Notes: a model not told the origin generated them from the sequence alone. Counted from the stretch's first letter, positions 16,371 to 25,823 are shown. The stretch: DNA of 64,000 bases from Paracoccaceae bacterium (GCA_016124615.1 WGNF01000007.1:1-64000), one strand, 5' to 3'. Numbers and translations are program-made.

Positions 16371-17597
16371 ATGTGGATTAACATACTCAACGGGATGCTG
16401 CAGCGCCTGATGCGGCATGGAAGCCTGCTGATCATTTACCCGGATGGAACGCAGCGGCGCTATGGCGACGGTACCGGCACGGAAATCGCCGTGCATCTGA
16501 AGGATCCGGCGCTGCCGCGCCGTCTGGTGCTGAACCCCGATCTGGCGCTGGGTGAAGCCTACATGGACGAGACCATGACGATCGGGGGCGACGATCTGGC
16601 CGGGTTTCTGGCGCTGGCGATGACCAACCTCAACGATCAGCCGACGAACTGGCGCGACCGGCTTTTGCACCTGCGCAAGTTTTTCCACCGCTACGAGCAG
16701 TTCAACCCGATGGGCCGCGCGCGCGCCAACGTGGCGCACCATTATGACCTGTCGGGCAAGCTCTACGACCTCTTCCTCGATGAAGACCGGCAATATTCCT
16801 GCGCCTATTTCGCCGACCCCGGCCTGACGCTGGACGAGGCGCAGCGGGCCAAGAAGGCCCATATCGCCGGCAAGCTGCTGCTGGAACCCGGCATGACGGT
16901 GCTGGATATCGGCTGCGGCTGGGGCGGGCTTGCCCTGACGCTGGCGCGCGACTACGGCGCCCGCGTGGTCGGCGTCACGCTCAGCGAAGAGCAGTACAAG
17001 ATCGCCACCCGCCGCGCCGCCGAGGCGGGGCTGGCCGACCGGGTGGAATTCCGGCTGACCGACTACCGCACGGTGACGGAAACCTTCGACCGCGTCGTGT
17101 CGGTCGGCATGTTCGAGCATGTCGGCACGCCGCATTACCGCGAGTATTTCCGCAACGTGCATCAGCGGCTGGGGCCGGATGGCGTGGCGCTGATCCACAC
17201 CATCGGCCGTGTCAGCCCGCCCGGCAGCACCAGCCCGTGGATCACCAAATACATCTTTCCCGGCGGCTATATCCCGGCGCTGTCCGAGATGATGGCCGCG
17301 GTCGAGAAAGAGGGCTTCTGGTCGACCGATGTCGAGGTCTGGCGCCTGCACTACGCCGAAACGCTGCGCCACTGGCACAGCCGTTTCATGGCCAACTGCG
17401 ACAAGGCCCGCGCGCTTTACGATGAACGCTTCTGCCGGATGTGGCGCTACTACCTGCTGGCCTCGGAAATGACCTTCCGCCACTACGGCCAGGTGGTGTT
17501 TCAGGTGCAGCTTGCGCACCGGCAGGACGCGGTGCCGCTGACGCGCGCCTATCTTTACCCCGACGGGCAACAGGCCGCCGCGCGCGCCGCCGAATAG
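16371..17597 (+). CDS. cfa: Cyclopropane-fatty-acyl-phospholipid synthase family methyltransferase
   Basis: A 408-aa SAM-dependent enzyme that would methylenate unsaturated acyl chains of membrane phospholipids. The N-terminal lipid-binding region contains LNPDLALGEAYMDETMTIGG; the SAM-binding motif VLDIGCGWGG is at residues 177-186; VSVGMFEHVG (carrying the conserved glutamate) and YIFPGGYIPALSEM follow. Length and motif order match Cfa. It is divergent from aspS with a 246-bp gap holding an inverted repeat, and ends at a strong hairpin (17622-17648). Related paralogues can modify other fatty-acid positions, so the exact product is not certain. Confidence 0.9.
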   Translation: MWINILNGMLQRLMRHGSLLIIYPDGTQRRYGDGTGTEIAVHLKDPALPRRLVLNPDLALGEAYMDETMTIGGDDLAGFLALAMTNLNDQPTNWRDRLLHLRKFFHRYEQFNPMGRARANVAHHYDLSGKLYDLFLDEDRQYSCAYFADPGLTLDEAQRAKKAHIAGKLLLEPGMTVLDIGCGWGGLALTLARDYGARVVGVTLSEEQYKIATRRAAEAGLADRVEFRLTDYRTVTETFDRVVSVGMFEHVGTPHYREYFRNVHQRLGPDGVALIHTIGRVSPPGSTSPWITKYIFPGGYIPALSEMMAAVEKEGFWSTDVEVWRLHYAETLRHWHSRFMANCDKARALYDERFCRMWRYYLLASEMTFRHYGQVVFQVQLAHRQDAVPLTRAYLYPDGQQAAARAAE

Positions 17598-17621
17598 CCC
17601 CCTCTGCAAACCCGCATTGCC

Positions 17622-17648
17622 GGAACAGGCGCCCCGCGCGCCTGTTCC
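17622..17648 (+). terminator. Hairpin terminator after cfa
   Basis: A perfect 11-bp stem, GGAACAGGCGC (17622-17632) with GCGCCTGTTCC (17638-17648), loop of 5 nt, begins 24 nt after the cfa stop. The following bases are not T-rich (GCCTGTTTC), so it may be only partly efficient. Confidence 0.55.
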
Positions 17649-17801
17649 GCCTGTTTCGCGGGCATTTGGCGCGGCAAGCCTATGAAACAATCATTACAAA
17701 GCTTGCCACACTGAAAAAATCATGCCCAAATTGCGGCGACGGGCGAAGACTCCCGTGCAGGACAGGGACATAGACACGCAAAACGGTTCGGAGAAACCAT
17801 T

Positions 17802-19373
17802 ATGCCAATGGACGACTACACGGACGAACACCGCAAGGAGGACATCAAGGTCCTTCACGGCATGGGTTACGCGCAGGAACTCTCGCGAAGCATGAGCAAG
17901 TTCTCGAACTTCGCGATCTCTTTCTCGATCATCTGCATCCTTTCAGGCGGTATCAACTCGTTCTCGCAGTCGATCGGGTCGATCGGCGGCGCCGGTGCGG
18001 GCATCGGCTGGATCGTCGGCTGCGCGGTCTCGGCCATGTTCGCGCTCGCGATGGCACAGATCGCCTCGGCCTTCCCGACCGCGGGCGGGCTTTATCACTG
18101 GGGCTCGATCCTCGGGAACCGGTTCTGGGGCTGGCTGACCGCCTGGCTGAACCTGCTGGGCCTGATCACCGTGCTCGGCGCCATCAACCTTGGCACCGCC
18201 TTCTACTTTCAGGGCACCTTCGGCGGCCTGATCGGGATGACGGCCGATGCCGAACCGATCGTGATCTTCGTGGTTCTCATCACCGTCGTGCAGGCGCTGT
18301 TCAACGCCCTCGGGATCAAGGTCACCACCTTCCTGACCGATATCTCGGGCTACATCATCTTCGCGACCACGGCCGTTCTGGTGCTCGCCTGCCTGTTCCT
18401 GGCGCCGCACCTCGATATCTCGCGGCTCTGGACCTTCACCAACTACTCCGGCGACGCCGGCGGCGGGGTGTTCCCGCAATCAGGCAACATGGGCTACCTG
18501 TTCCTGCTGTGCCTCTTGCTGCCGGTCTACACGATCACCGGTTATGACGCCTCGGCCCACACCTCGGAAGAAACCGAGAAAGCCGCGCATTCGGTGCCGG
18601 AAGGCATCGTCACCTCGGTGATGTGGTCGTCGCTGATCGGCTGGGTCATGGTCTCCGCGATCATGCTGGCGATCCCCGACATGGCGGCGGGCGCCAAATC
18701 CGGCGTCAACGTCTTCTTCGGCACGATGGACGCGATCCTGCCGTTCTGGCTGAAAGAACTGATCTATGTCGGTATCCTCGTGGCGCAGTTCCTCTGCGGT
18801 CTTGCCACGGTGACCTCGGCCAGCCGGATGCTGTTTGCCTTCTCGCGCGACGGCGGCATGCCAATCGGGTCGAAGGCGCTGGCCAAGGTTTCGCCGAAAT
18901 ACCGCACCCCGGTCACCGCGATCTGGACGGCAACGGCGATCTGCCTGCTTTATGTGATCCTCGTCAGCTTCATCCCGGTGCAGGGCGGCTCGGCCTTCTC
19001 GCTGTACTTCATGGTGGTGAACTCGACGCTGGTGTTCCTGTTCCTCTCGTTCACCATCCCGCTGTTTGCCGGCATGCTGGCCTATGGCGGGGCGAAGTGG
19101 CCGCATCCGGGCCCCTGGGCGATGAGCGCCGGGCTCTACAAACTGGTGACCCTGCTCGCGATGGTTGGCATGATCGTGATCTTCTTCATCGCCGTGCAAC
19201 CGCCGAACGAGGGCGTGCTCTGGATCGTGCTGGCGTTCCTCGCGCTCGCGCTGATCATCTGGGTGGTGTTCGAAAACCGCCGCTTCCAGGGCCCGCCGAT
19301 CGGCGACGAAGCCATCGCCAAGCGCAAGGCCGCGATTGCCGCCGCCGAACGCGCGGTGGGCGAAACCGCCTGA
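17802..19373 (+). CDS. APC-superfamily amino acid permease
   Basis: A 523-aa inner-membrane transporter with about 12 hydrophobic helices. The first transmembrane region FSNFAISFSIICILSGGINS and the AQIASAFPTAGGLYHWGSIL motif are typical of the amino acid/choline and GABA permease branch of the APC superfamily. ITGYDASAHTSEETEKAAHS (helix 6-7 loop) is another hallmark. Substrate is probably an amino acid, GABA or amine but cannot be fixed from sequence. It is monocistronic, with a 204-bp leader after the cfa terminator and a 12-bp hairpin downstream. Confidence 0.88.
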   Translation: MPMDDYTDEHRKEDIKVLHGMGYAQELSRSMSKFSNFAISFSIICILSGGINSFSQSIGSIGGAGAGIGWIVGCAVSAMFALAMAQIASAFPTAGGLYHWGSILGNRFWGWLTAWLNLLGLITVLGAINLGTAFYFQGTFGGLIGMTADAEPIVIFVVLITVVQALFNALGIKVTTFLTDISGYIIFATTAVLVLACLFLAPHLDISRLWTFTNYSGDAGGGVFPQSGNMGYLFLLCLLLPVYTITGYDASAHTSEETEKAAHSVPEGIVTSVMWSSLIGWVMVSAIMLAIPDMAAGAKSGVNVFFGTMDAILPFWLKELIYVGILVAQFLCGLATVTSASRMLFAFSRDGGMPIGSKALAKVSPKYRTPVTAIWTATAICLLYVILVSFIPVQGGSAFSLYFMVVNSTLVFLFLSFTIPLFAGMLAYGGAKWPHPGPWAMSAGLYKLVTLLAMVGMIVIFFIAVQPPNEGVLWIVLAFLALALIIWVVFENRRFQGPPIGDEAIAKRKAAIAAAERAVGETA

Positions 19374-19392
19374 TCGGGCGATCCCGTGAACC

Positions 19393-19422
19393 GACGGCGG
19401 CCGGATCATCCCGGCCGCCGTC
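19393..19422. terminator. Bidirectional hairpin between permease and CPBP protease
   Basis: A perfect 12-bp stem, GACGGCGGCCGG (19393-19404) with CCGGCCGCCGTC (19411-19422), loop ATCATC. It lies between convergent genes (stops at 19373 and 19440) and has no strong T tract on either side. Confidence 0.55.
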
Positions 19423-19439
19423 TGCAGTTCCGGCCAGCG

Positions 19440-20063
19440 TCAGAACTGCGGCGTGGGGTGGCCAAGGTAGAACAGCACCCCCAGCCCCATGCCGAAGATC
19501 GCCCAGCCCGCCACCGCATGCAGCGCCACCGCCAGCGGAAAGCTGCCGCGCCGTTCGTAGGCCCAGGCGAAGACGATGCCGCCGGCAAAGGTCATCGCGG
19601 CCACCACCCAACTGTGGAACATCAGATGCGCCAGCGCGAAGATGGCGCCGTTCAGCGCAAGGCCCGGCCAGCCGCCCGGCAGCATCGCCCCATAGCGGCG
19701 AAAATACAGCACGCGGAACAGCAGTTCCTGCGGCAGTGCCGACAGGATCGGGTAAAGCACCACGATCACCCCGAAAAAGGCCGGGTTGTGCTGCACCAGC
19801 CCCAGAAAGGCCGCCGGCGCCACCGCCTCGACCACGCCGGCCGACAGCGCGGCCACCCCCAGCGCGAACCCCGCCACCAGCCAGGTCGGCACCGCCCCAC
19901 GGCGCAGGTCGTGCCAGCGGAACCCCTCGGTCCGGGCCAATAGCCACAGCCCCACCGCCGTCATCGCGAACAGCACCGGGAACAGCGCCCGGTCGGGCAT
20001 CCACCGCGTCAGCACCACCGGCAACGCGACATAGAACGCAACAAACTCCACCCAACGCCGCAC
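19440..20063 (-). CDS. CPBP-family intramembrane metalloprotease
   Basis: A 207-aa multi-spanning protein with the CPBP (CAAX protease and bacteriocin-processing, ABI) motifs. Motif 1 is PQELLFRVLYFRR (E113, R117; the first acidic residue of the usual EExxxR is Q112 here), motif 2 FALAH (F142, H146) and motif 3 HAVAGW (H182). The family cleaves within or near membranes; substrates are unknown. I chose GTG 20063 because GGGAGG lies upstream; the longer frame to 20141 is not needed. It is divergent from carB. Confidence 0.82.
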   Translation of the reverse strand: MRRWVEFVAFYVALPVVLTRWMPDRALFPVLFAMTAVGLWLLARTEGFRWHDLRRGAVPTWLVAGFALGVAALSAGVVEAVAPAAFLGLVQHNPAFFGVIVVLYPILSALPQELLFRVLYFRRYGAMLPGGWPGLALNGAIFALAHLMFHSWVVAAMTFAGGIVFAWAYERRGSFPLAVALHAVAGWAIFGMGLGVLFYLGHPTPQF

Positions 20064-20218
20064 CGCGCACCTCCCCAGCAACCGCACCTGCCCTTTGGCA
20101 GATAGGGGCCGCGAAGAGCCGCGCGCAAGGCCCGCGCGCACCCTGCCGCCCCGAACAGGGCTTGCGCCGCGCCCCTGCCCCGCTATAACCCGGTCGATTT
20201 TCGATGGGGGCCGGGACG

Positions 20219-23200
20219 ATGCCGAAGAGAACCGATATCAAGTCGATCATGATCATCGGGGCCGGGCCCATCGTCATCGGTCAGGCCTGCGAGTTCGACT
20301 ACTCTGGCGCGCAGGCCTGCAAGGCGCTGAGGGAAGAGGGTTACCGGGTCATTCTGGTGAACTCCAACCCCGCCACCATCATGACCGACCCCGGCCTTGC
20401 CGACGCGACCTACATCGAGCCGATCACCCCCGAGGTCGTCGCCCGTATCATCGAAAAGGAACGCCCCGACGCGCTGCTGCCGACGATGGGCGGGCAGACC
20501 GGGCTGAACACCAGCCTCGCGCTGGCCGACATGGGCGTGCTTGACCGCTTCAACGTGCAACTGATCGGCGCCAACCGGCAGGCGATCGAGATGGCCGAAG
20601 ACCGCAAGCTGTTCCGCGAGGCGATGGACCGGATCGGGCTGGAAAACCCCAAGGCCACCATCATCGCCGCGCCGAAGCTGCCGAACGGCAAGTATGACCT
20701 CAAGGCCGGGGTGCAAGAGGCGCTGGACGCCATCGAATACGTCGGCCTGCCCGCCATCATCCGCCCCGCCTTTACCCTTGGCGGCACCGGCGGCGGCGTC
20801 GCCTACAACCGCGACGACTTCGAACGCATCGTGCGCTCGGGCCTCGACGCCTCGCCGGTGGCGCAGGTGCTGATCGACGAGTCGCTGCTGGGCTGGAAGG
20901 AATACGAGATGGAGGTGGTGCGCGACCGCGCCGACAACGCCATCATCGTCTGCGCCATCGAAAACGTCGACCCGATGGGCGTGCATACCGGTGACAGCAT
21001 CACCGTTGCCCCGGCCCTGACGCTGACCGACAAGGAATACCAGATCATGCGCAACGGCTCGATCGCCGTGCTGCGCGAGATCGGGGTGGAAACCGGCGGC
21101 TCGAACGTGCAGTGGGCGATCAACCCGGCCGACGGCCGCATGGTGGTGATCGAGATGAACCCGCGCGTGTCGCGCTCTTCGGCGCTGGCGTCGAAGGCGA
21201 CGGGCTTTCCGATTGCGAAAATCGCCGCGAAACTGGCGGTGGGCTACACGCTGGACGAGCTGGACAACGACATCACCAAGGTGACGCCCGCCAGCTTCGA
21301 GCCGACCATCGACTATGTCGTGACCAAGATCCCCCGCTTCGCCTTCGAGAAGTTCCCCGGATCAAAGCCCGACCTGACCACCGCGATGAAATCGGTGGGC
21401 GAGGCGATGGCCATCGGCCGCACCATCCACGAGTCGCTGCAAAAGGCGCTGGCGAGCCTTGAAACCGGGCTGACCGGCTTCGACGAGATCGCCATCCCCG
21501 GCGTCGCAGACGCCAAATCCGAGGTCGCCGCGCCCGAGAAATCGGCGATCATCAAGGCGCTGTCGGCCGCCACCCCCGACCGGCTGCGGGTGATCGCCCA
21601 GGCGATGCGCCACGGCCTGTCCGATGACGAGATCAACGCCGTCACCGCCTTCGACCCCTGGTTCCTCGCCCGCATCCGCGAGATCATCGAGGCCGAAGAA
21701 ATCATCCGCCGCGACGGCCTGCCGCTGGCCGCAGAGGGCCTGCGTCGGCTGAAGATGATGGGCTTCACCGATGCCCGTCTGGCGAAACTGACCGGCCGCG
21801 ACGAGGGTCAGGTGCGCCGCGCCCGCACCCGGCTTGGCGTTACCGCCGTCTTCAAGCGCATCGACACCTGCGGCGCCGAATTCGAAGCCCAGACGCCCTA
21901 CATGTATTCGACCTACGAAAGTCCGGCGATGGGCGATGTCGAATGCGAGGCGCGGCCCTCGGACCGCAAGAAGATCGTGATCCTCGGCGGCGGCCCCAAC
22001 CGGATCGGCCAAGGCATCGAGTTCGATTACTGCTGCTGCCATGCCTGCTACGCGCTGACCGACGCGGGCTATGAAACCATCATGATCAACTGCAACCCGG
22101 AAACGGTCTCGACCGACTACGACACCTCGGACCGGCTGTATTTCGAGCCGCTGACGCTGGAACATGTCCTCGAAATCCTGCGGGTCGAGCAGGACAACGG
22201 CACCCTGCACGGCGTCATCGTGCAGTTCGGCGGCCAGACGCCCTTGAAACTGGCCGATGCGCTTTACGCCGAAGGCATCCCGATCCTCGGGACCACCCCC
22301 GACGCCATCGACCTTGCCGAAGACCGCGAGCGATTCCAGCAGCTTCTGCACAAGCTCGGCCTGAACCAGCCCGTCAACGGCCTCGCCCATTCGCGCGATG
22401 AAGCCTTCGCCGTGGCCGCCCGCGTCGGGTATCCGCTGGTGATCCGCCCCAGCTACGTGCTCGGCGGCCGGGCGATGGAGATCATCCGCGACGATGCCCA
22501 GTTGGAGCGTTACATCCGCGAGGCGGTGCAGGTTTCCGGCAAGAACCCCGTACTGCTCGACAGCTACCTGACCAACGCGATCGAGGTTGATGTCGATGCG
22601 CTGTGCGACGGCACCACCGTCCATGTCGCGGGCATCATGGAGCATATCGAGGAGGCGGGCGTCCACTCCGGCGACTCTGCCTGCTGCCTGCCGCCCCACT
22701 CCCTCTCCGACGAAACCGTGGCCGAATTGAAACGCCAGACCGCGCTGATGGCGAAGGGCCTGAACGTCGTCGGCCTGATGAACGTGCAATTCGCGATCAA
22801 GGACGGCACCATCTACGTGCTGGAGGTGAACCCGCGCGCTTCCCGCACCGTGCCCTTCGTCGCCAAGGCCACCGACTCTGCCATCGCCAGCATCGCCGCC
22901 CGCGTCATGGCGGGCGAGCCCTTGTCGAACTTCCCGATGCGCGCGCCCTACCCGGTCGGCGTCGGCCCCGATACCGCGCTGCCCTTGGCCGACCCGCTGA
23001 CCCTCGCCGACCCGAAAACCCCGTGGTTCTCGGTCAAGGAAGCCGTCATGCCCTTCGCCCGGTTCCCCGGCGTCGATACCCTGCTCGGCCCCGAAATGCG
23101 CTCCACCGGCGAGGTCATGGGCTGGGACCGCACCTTCCCGCTCGCCTTCCTGAAGGCGCAGATGGGCGCCGGCACCCACCTGCCAACCGAGGGCCGCGTC

Positions 23201-23578
23201 TTCGTCTCGATCCAGGACAGCGACAAGACCGAGGCGCTGGCCGAGGCCTGCCGCGATCTGGTCGCGATGGGGTTCGAACTGGTCGCGACGCGCGGCACCG
23301 CCGCCTTCCTGCAAGCCGCCAACGCCCCCTGTTCATTGGTCAACAAGGTCTATGAAGGCCGCCCGAACATCGTCGACCGCCTGAAAGACGGCGACATCGC
23401 GCTCGTCTTCAACACCACCGAGGGCGTGCAGGCGATCAACGACAGCCGCGAAATCCGCGCCGTCGCGCTTTACGACAAGATCCCGTACTTCACCACCGCC
23501 GCCGCCAGCATCGCCTCGGTACAGGCGATGAAGGCCCGGCTGGAAGGGGAGATCGGGGTGCGGACGCTGCAGGGGTGA
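20219..23578 (+). CDS. carB: Carbamoyl-phosphate synthase large subunit
   Basis: A 1119-aa enzyme, the normal length, making carbamoyl phosphate from glutamine-derived ammonia, bicarbonate and two ATP for arginine and pyrimidine synthesis. Both homologous halves are visible: the first starts [20 protein letters not shown] and the second [19 protein letters not shown], each followed by an ATP-grasp domain. The oligomerisation domain lies between them (about 405-550) and the MGS-like regulatory domain is at the C-terminus ([20 protein letters not shown]). ATG 20219 ([11 protein letters not shown]) fits the family start. carA is not in the window. Confidence 0.97.
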   Translation: MPKRTDIKSIMIIGAGPIVIGQACEFDYSGAQACKALREEGYRVILVNSNPATIMTDPGLADATYIEPITPEVVARIIEKERPDALLPTMGGQTGLNTSLALADMGVLDRFNVQLIGANRQAIEMAEDRKLFREAMDRIGLENPKATIIAAPKLPNGKYDLKAGVQEALDAIEYVGLPAIIRPAFTLGGTGGGVAYNRDDFERIVRSGLDASPVAQVLIDESLLGWKEYEMEVVRDRADNAIIVCAIENVDPMGVHTGDSITVAPALTLTDKEYQIMRNGSIAVLREIGVETGGSNVQWAINPADGRMVVIEMNPRVSRSSALASKATGFPIAKIAAKLAVGYTLDELDNDITKVTPASFEPTIDYVVTKIPRFAFEKFPGSKPDLTTAMKSVGEAMAIGRTIHESLQKALASLETGLTGFDEIAIPGVADAKSEVAAPEKSAIIKALSAATPDRLRVIAQAMRHGLSDDEINAVTAFDPWFLARIREIIEAEEIIRRDGLPLAAEGLRRLKMMGFTDARLAKLTGRDEGQVRRARTRLGVTAVFKRIDTCGAEFEAQTPYMYSTYESPAMGDVECEARPSDRKKIVILGGGPNRIGQGIEFDYCCCHACYALTDAGYETIMINCNPETVSTDYDTSDRLYFEPLTLEHVLEILRVEQDNGTLHGVIVQFGGQTPLKLADALYAEGIPILGTTPDAIDLAEDRERFQQLLHKLGLNQPVNGLAHSRDEAFAVAARVGYPLVIRPSYVLGGRAMEIIRDDAQLERYIREAVQVSGKNPVLLDSYLTNAIEVDVDALCDGTTVHVAGIMEHIEEAGVHSGDSACCLPPHSLSDETVAELKRQTALMAKGLNVVGLMNVQFAIKDGTIYVLEVNPRASRTVPFVAKATDSAIASIAARVMAGEPLSNFPMRAPYPVGVGPDTALPLADPLTLADPKTPWFSVKEAVMPFARFPGVDTLLGPEMRSTGEVMGWDRTFPLAFLKAQMGAGTHLPTEGRVFVSIQDSDKTEALAEACRDLVAMGFELVATRGTAAFLQAANAPCSLVNKVYEGRPNIVDRLKDGDIALVFNTTEGVQAINDSREIRAVALYDKIPYFTTAAASIASVQAMKARLEGEIGVRTLQG

Positions 23579-23662
23579 GGTGCTGCGCGCTTGCCATGCA
23601 TCAGTCATTTGTAGTAGGTTTGACTATGTGCCCAACATGTAGCTTCTTCTCGAAAGAAACAG

Positions 23663-24604
23663 ATGACGGCCGAAATTGCTATTCTTAACAAAAGCGCTGT
23701 CGCATTGGCTACGGACAGCGCAGTGACAATTTCCTCCGGAAACTCACATCAGAAAGTTTTTGATACTGCAGACAAGCTCTTTGAGTTGTCAAAGAAGCAA
23801 CCCATCGGGATTATGATTTACAACGGGATGCAATTCTCCGGTATCCCTATTCAAGACTTGATCAAGGAATTCAGATCAAACTGCAATATGTTTGAAACAA
23901 TTAGCGATGCCTCCACCAGCTTTCTTACCTTCCTGAATGAAATTGGGCGAGCCGCGCCAGAAACCGAGAAGAAGGCAGTTATCTTTAATATCGTTAATCC
24001 ATTTTTGGATCTTATAGATCAAAGAATTGGTGAGGCCTTTCGGAAGGCGGCTCTTCAGAAGCGCGCCGATGAAGGAAGCGAGTCGAAATTCATGCTCGAC
24101 GAGGTTGTCGAGACAGTGGTTTCGGTAATGGAGCGGGTCACCGAGAGATTCCAGATGGGGAATTTCTTCAAGGCGACAAGCACGCCTAGGCTGTTGAAAG
24201 TAGAGAAAGAAGCAATTGTTGAATTTGTAGCCGAACGTTTTCAATATTTACCTGGCGAAGTACAATCAAGAATATCAGCCTGCGCAAGGACTTTGGTGCT
24301 TTCCGACCGACTTTCAAATAGTAAAACTGGCGTCGTCATAGCTGGATTTGGCAATAGAGAGAGATTCCCAACTCTAATTTCAATCGAGCTAGAAGGCGTA
24401 ATTGCTGGAAGACTAAAGTTTGTTCAGACGTCAAAGTGTGCAATAGATCGAAATGGAAACAGGGCATTTGTCAGGCCATTTGCACAAAAGGAAATGGTCG
24501 CGCGCTTTCTCTATGGATTGGACGATGACATTCAGCGCGAAATTGTCGATTTTTTGCAAAGAAACGGTCGGCGGTATATCGAAGGAGATATTCGACAGGG
24601 TTAA
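23663..24604 (+). CDS. Proteasome-like N-terminal-threonine (Ntn-hydrolase) protein, N-terminal part; frameshifted
   Basis: The protein begins M-TAEIAILNKSAVALATDSAV. After Met removal, T1, D17 and a lysine followed by LF (K37, DKLFEL) line up with the T1/(D,E)17/K33-L-F catalytic pattern of proteasome beta subunits, HslV and Anbu; the intervening strand pattern AVALATD..VT also matches. I infer an Ntn-hydrolase fold, possibly an autonomous peptidase. The frame stops at 24604, but coding continues in the +1 frame to 24995 with conserved-looking sequence, so a 1-nt shift is likely, best placed in T6 at 24550-24555. The region is much more AT-rich than its neighbours and sits directly downstream of carB, which indicates transfer. 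No known name. Confidence 0.7.
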   Translation: MTAEIAILNKSAVALATDSAVTISSGNSHQKVFDTADKLFELSKKQPIGIMIYNGMQFSGIPIQDLIKEFRSNCNMFETISDASTSFLTFLNEIGRAAPETEKKAVIFNIVNPFLDLIDQRIGEAFRKAALQKRADEGSESKFMLDEVVETVVSVMERVTERFQMGNFFKATSTPRLLKVEKEAIVEFVAERFQYLPGEVQSRISACARTLVLSDRLSNSKTGVVIAGFGNRERFPTLISIELEGVIAGRLKFVQTSKCAIDRNGNRAFVRPFAQKEMVARFLYGLDDDIQREIVDFLQRNGRRYIEGDIRQG

Positions 24605-24995
24605 TTTTTCAGCGGACGAAGACAGAGATGAACTCATGGGCAAAACGCAGGCTGCCGAGGACGCTTTTTTACAAAGTCTAAAGGAAAAGGCGTTTAGAGT
24701 CATCGAGGAACGTTCAAGACGCGAAATTGAAGACATGATCCAGTTCATGCCGAAGCCGGAGTTGGCAAAGATGGCGGAAGCGCCGATCGATCTTACTTCC
24801 ATGAAACGGAAGGTGACCGTGGGGGTAGAGACCGTTGGAGGCCCAGTCGACGTCGCGGTGATATCAAAATCTGAAGGGTTCGTTTGGGTCAAAAGGAAGC
24901 ACTACTTCCCACCGGACTTGAACAGTGGTTACTTCAATCGGATAAATGTTCAATCGCTTGGGAGGGTGGACAATGCAAAACCGGAATCTCGTTGA
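24453..24995 (+). pseudogene. C-terminal part of the proteasome-like protein in the +1 frame
   Basis: This frame continues the 23663 gene after an apparent single-base insertion. From about 24556 it reads CKETVGGISKEIFDRVNFSA and a helical segment (LMGKTQAAEDAFLQSLKEKA), then MAEAPIDLTSMKRKVTVGVE, TVGGPVDVAVISKSEGFVWV and KRKHYFPPDLNSGYF, which looks like the proper C-terminus of the same protein. The residues encoded before ~24550 in this frame are not meaningful. The gene is either inactivated, read by slippage at T6, or affected by a base-calling error. It overlaps the next small gene by 23 bp. Confidence 0.55.
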
Positions 24996-25155
24996 CGACA
25001 GCATCATAGACGAAGTGATGAACATCGAGGGCGAGCGGGCAAGTAGGCGCCCGCGCGACCCGCAACTTCTTGAAGCAATTCGCAATACTCGCGAGGAAAT
25101 TGCTCGCGCGTTCGGGGACAAGCGTACATTGGTGGCCAGTCTGACCCGCACTTGA
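24973..25155 (+). CDS. Small hypothetical protein (60 aa) paired with the proteasome-like gene
   Basis: Encodes MQNRNLVDDSIIDEVMNIEG followed by a charged helical C-terminus (LLEAIRNTREEIARAFGDKR). No known domain. ATG 24973 is preceded by GGAGGG at good spacing, and the start overlaps the end of the preceding reading frame, so the two are probably translationally coupled. Composition is intermediate. It could be a partner, regulator or substrate of the Ntn-hydrolase-like protein; this is inference from position only. Confidence 0.6.
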   Translation: MQNRNLVDDSIIDEVMNIEGERASRRPRDPQLLEAIRNTREEIARAFGDKRTLVASLTRT

Positions 25156-25204
25156 TTGATCTTGCATCAGCTTCTTCCGTTCACTGAGTCTGATCGCGCC
25201 CCCC

Positions 25205-25639
25205 TCAATAAATCGACCCCCCTCGACCAAAGCTCTTCACGATCTCGATCAGCTTGTCGTCGCCGTCCATCGCGTCCTCCCAGCGCGGCTTCTCGGTGGC
25301 GAAGAGGCCATCCGGCCCGAACAGTTCGTTCTTGTCCGGGCCGTGGATCAGGTGGTTCAAACGCCCGTACATCCAGATTTTCAGCACGTCGTTGATGCGC
25401 CGGTGCGTGCCGCGCCCCATCTGGCGGAAGAACTTCATCACATTGGCGTCGAGGTACAGCGTCACCTTCTCGCGCTTCGTGTCCTTCGAGGTCAGCGCGA
25501 CCTCGTGCCACTCGGCGGGCAGGCCCCAGCCTTTCCACAGCGTGTTGGCAATGTCCCATTCCACCCGCTTCTGGGCGACCTGCATGAAGTAGTAGTGTTC
25601 CAGCCGGCGCGGGCTCATCTTCGGCGGTTCGTGGGGCAT
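25205..25639 (-). CDS. BrnA-like antitoxin-family (ribbon-helix-helix) protein without BrnT
   Basis: A 144-aa protein whose central part REKVTLYLDANVMKFFRQMG and RGTHRRINDVLKIWM matches the BrnA/DUF4415 C-terminal ribbon-helix-helix, the DNA-binding and toxin-neutralising module of type II BrnT-BrnA systems. The N-terminal 60 residues (MSPRRLEHYYFMQVAQKRVE) and a 45-residue C-terminal extension are unlike a compact BrnA. No BrnT toxin gene is adjacent on either side, so it is an orphan, more likely a stand-alone regulator. ATG 25639 has AAGGAG upstream. Array 2 of the 11-bp repeats lies 73 bp upstream. Confidence 0.65.
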   Translation of the reverse strand: MPHEPPKMSPRRLEHYYFMQVAQKRVEWDIANTLWKGWGLPAEWHEVALTSKDTKREKVTLYLDANVMKFFRQMGRGTHRRINDVLKIWMYGRLNHLIHGPDKNELFGPDGLFATEKPRWEDAMDGDDKLIEIVKSFGRGGSIY

Positions 25640-25711
25640 CGCGGTCTCCTTGCTCACACCCTCAGGCTGGCGCGAAAGGGCTAACATCGCGTCAACGCGG
25701 CGCGCGCGCGA

Positions 25712-25751
25712 GCGGTGCGAAATCGGTGTCAAATCGGTGCGAAAACGGTGC
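25712..25751 (-). repeat. Array 2: tandem 11-bp repeats (RCACCGATTTY type)
   Basis: On the plus strand: partial gcggtgc (25712-25718), gaaatcggtgt (25719), caaatcggtgc (25730), gaaaacggtgc (25741). Read on the minus strand these are the same GCACCGATTT-type units, with exact 11-bp period, as at 3577-3620 and 34147-34190. The array lies between the divergent BrnA-like gene (start 25639) and the rhodanese gene (start 25824). Confidence 0.7.
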
Positions 25752-25823
25752 CCCGGTTTCGTCGCCCCTTGTCACATGCACGTTTCAGAATATAGGCTGG
25801 ATCCAGCGAACAGGAGACCCGAC

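Noticed and set aside
17649-17801. Possible riboswitch in the leader of the amino-acid permease
   Set aside because: The leader has some self-complementarity near the RBS, but I could match no known aptamer consensus.
21362-23314. 650-codon minus-strand frame opposite carB
   Set aside because: Antisense to an unambiguous carB; low-complexity G/H/R/D composition, no recognisable domain.
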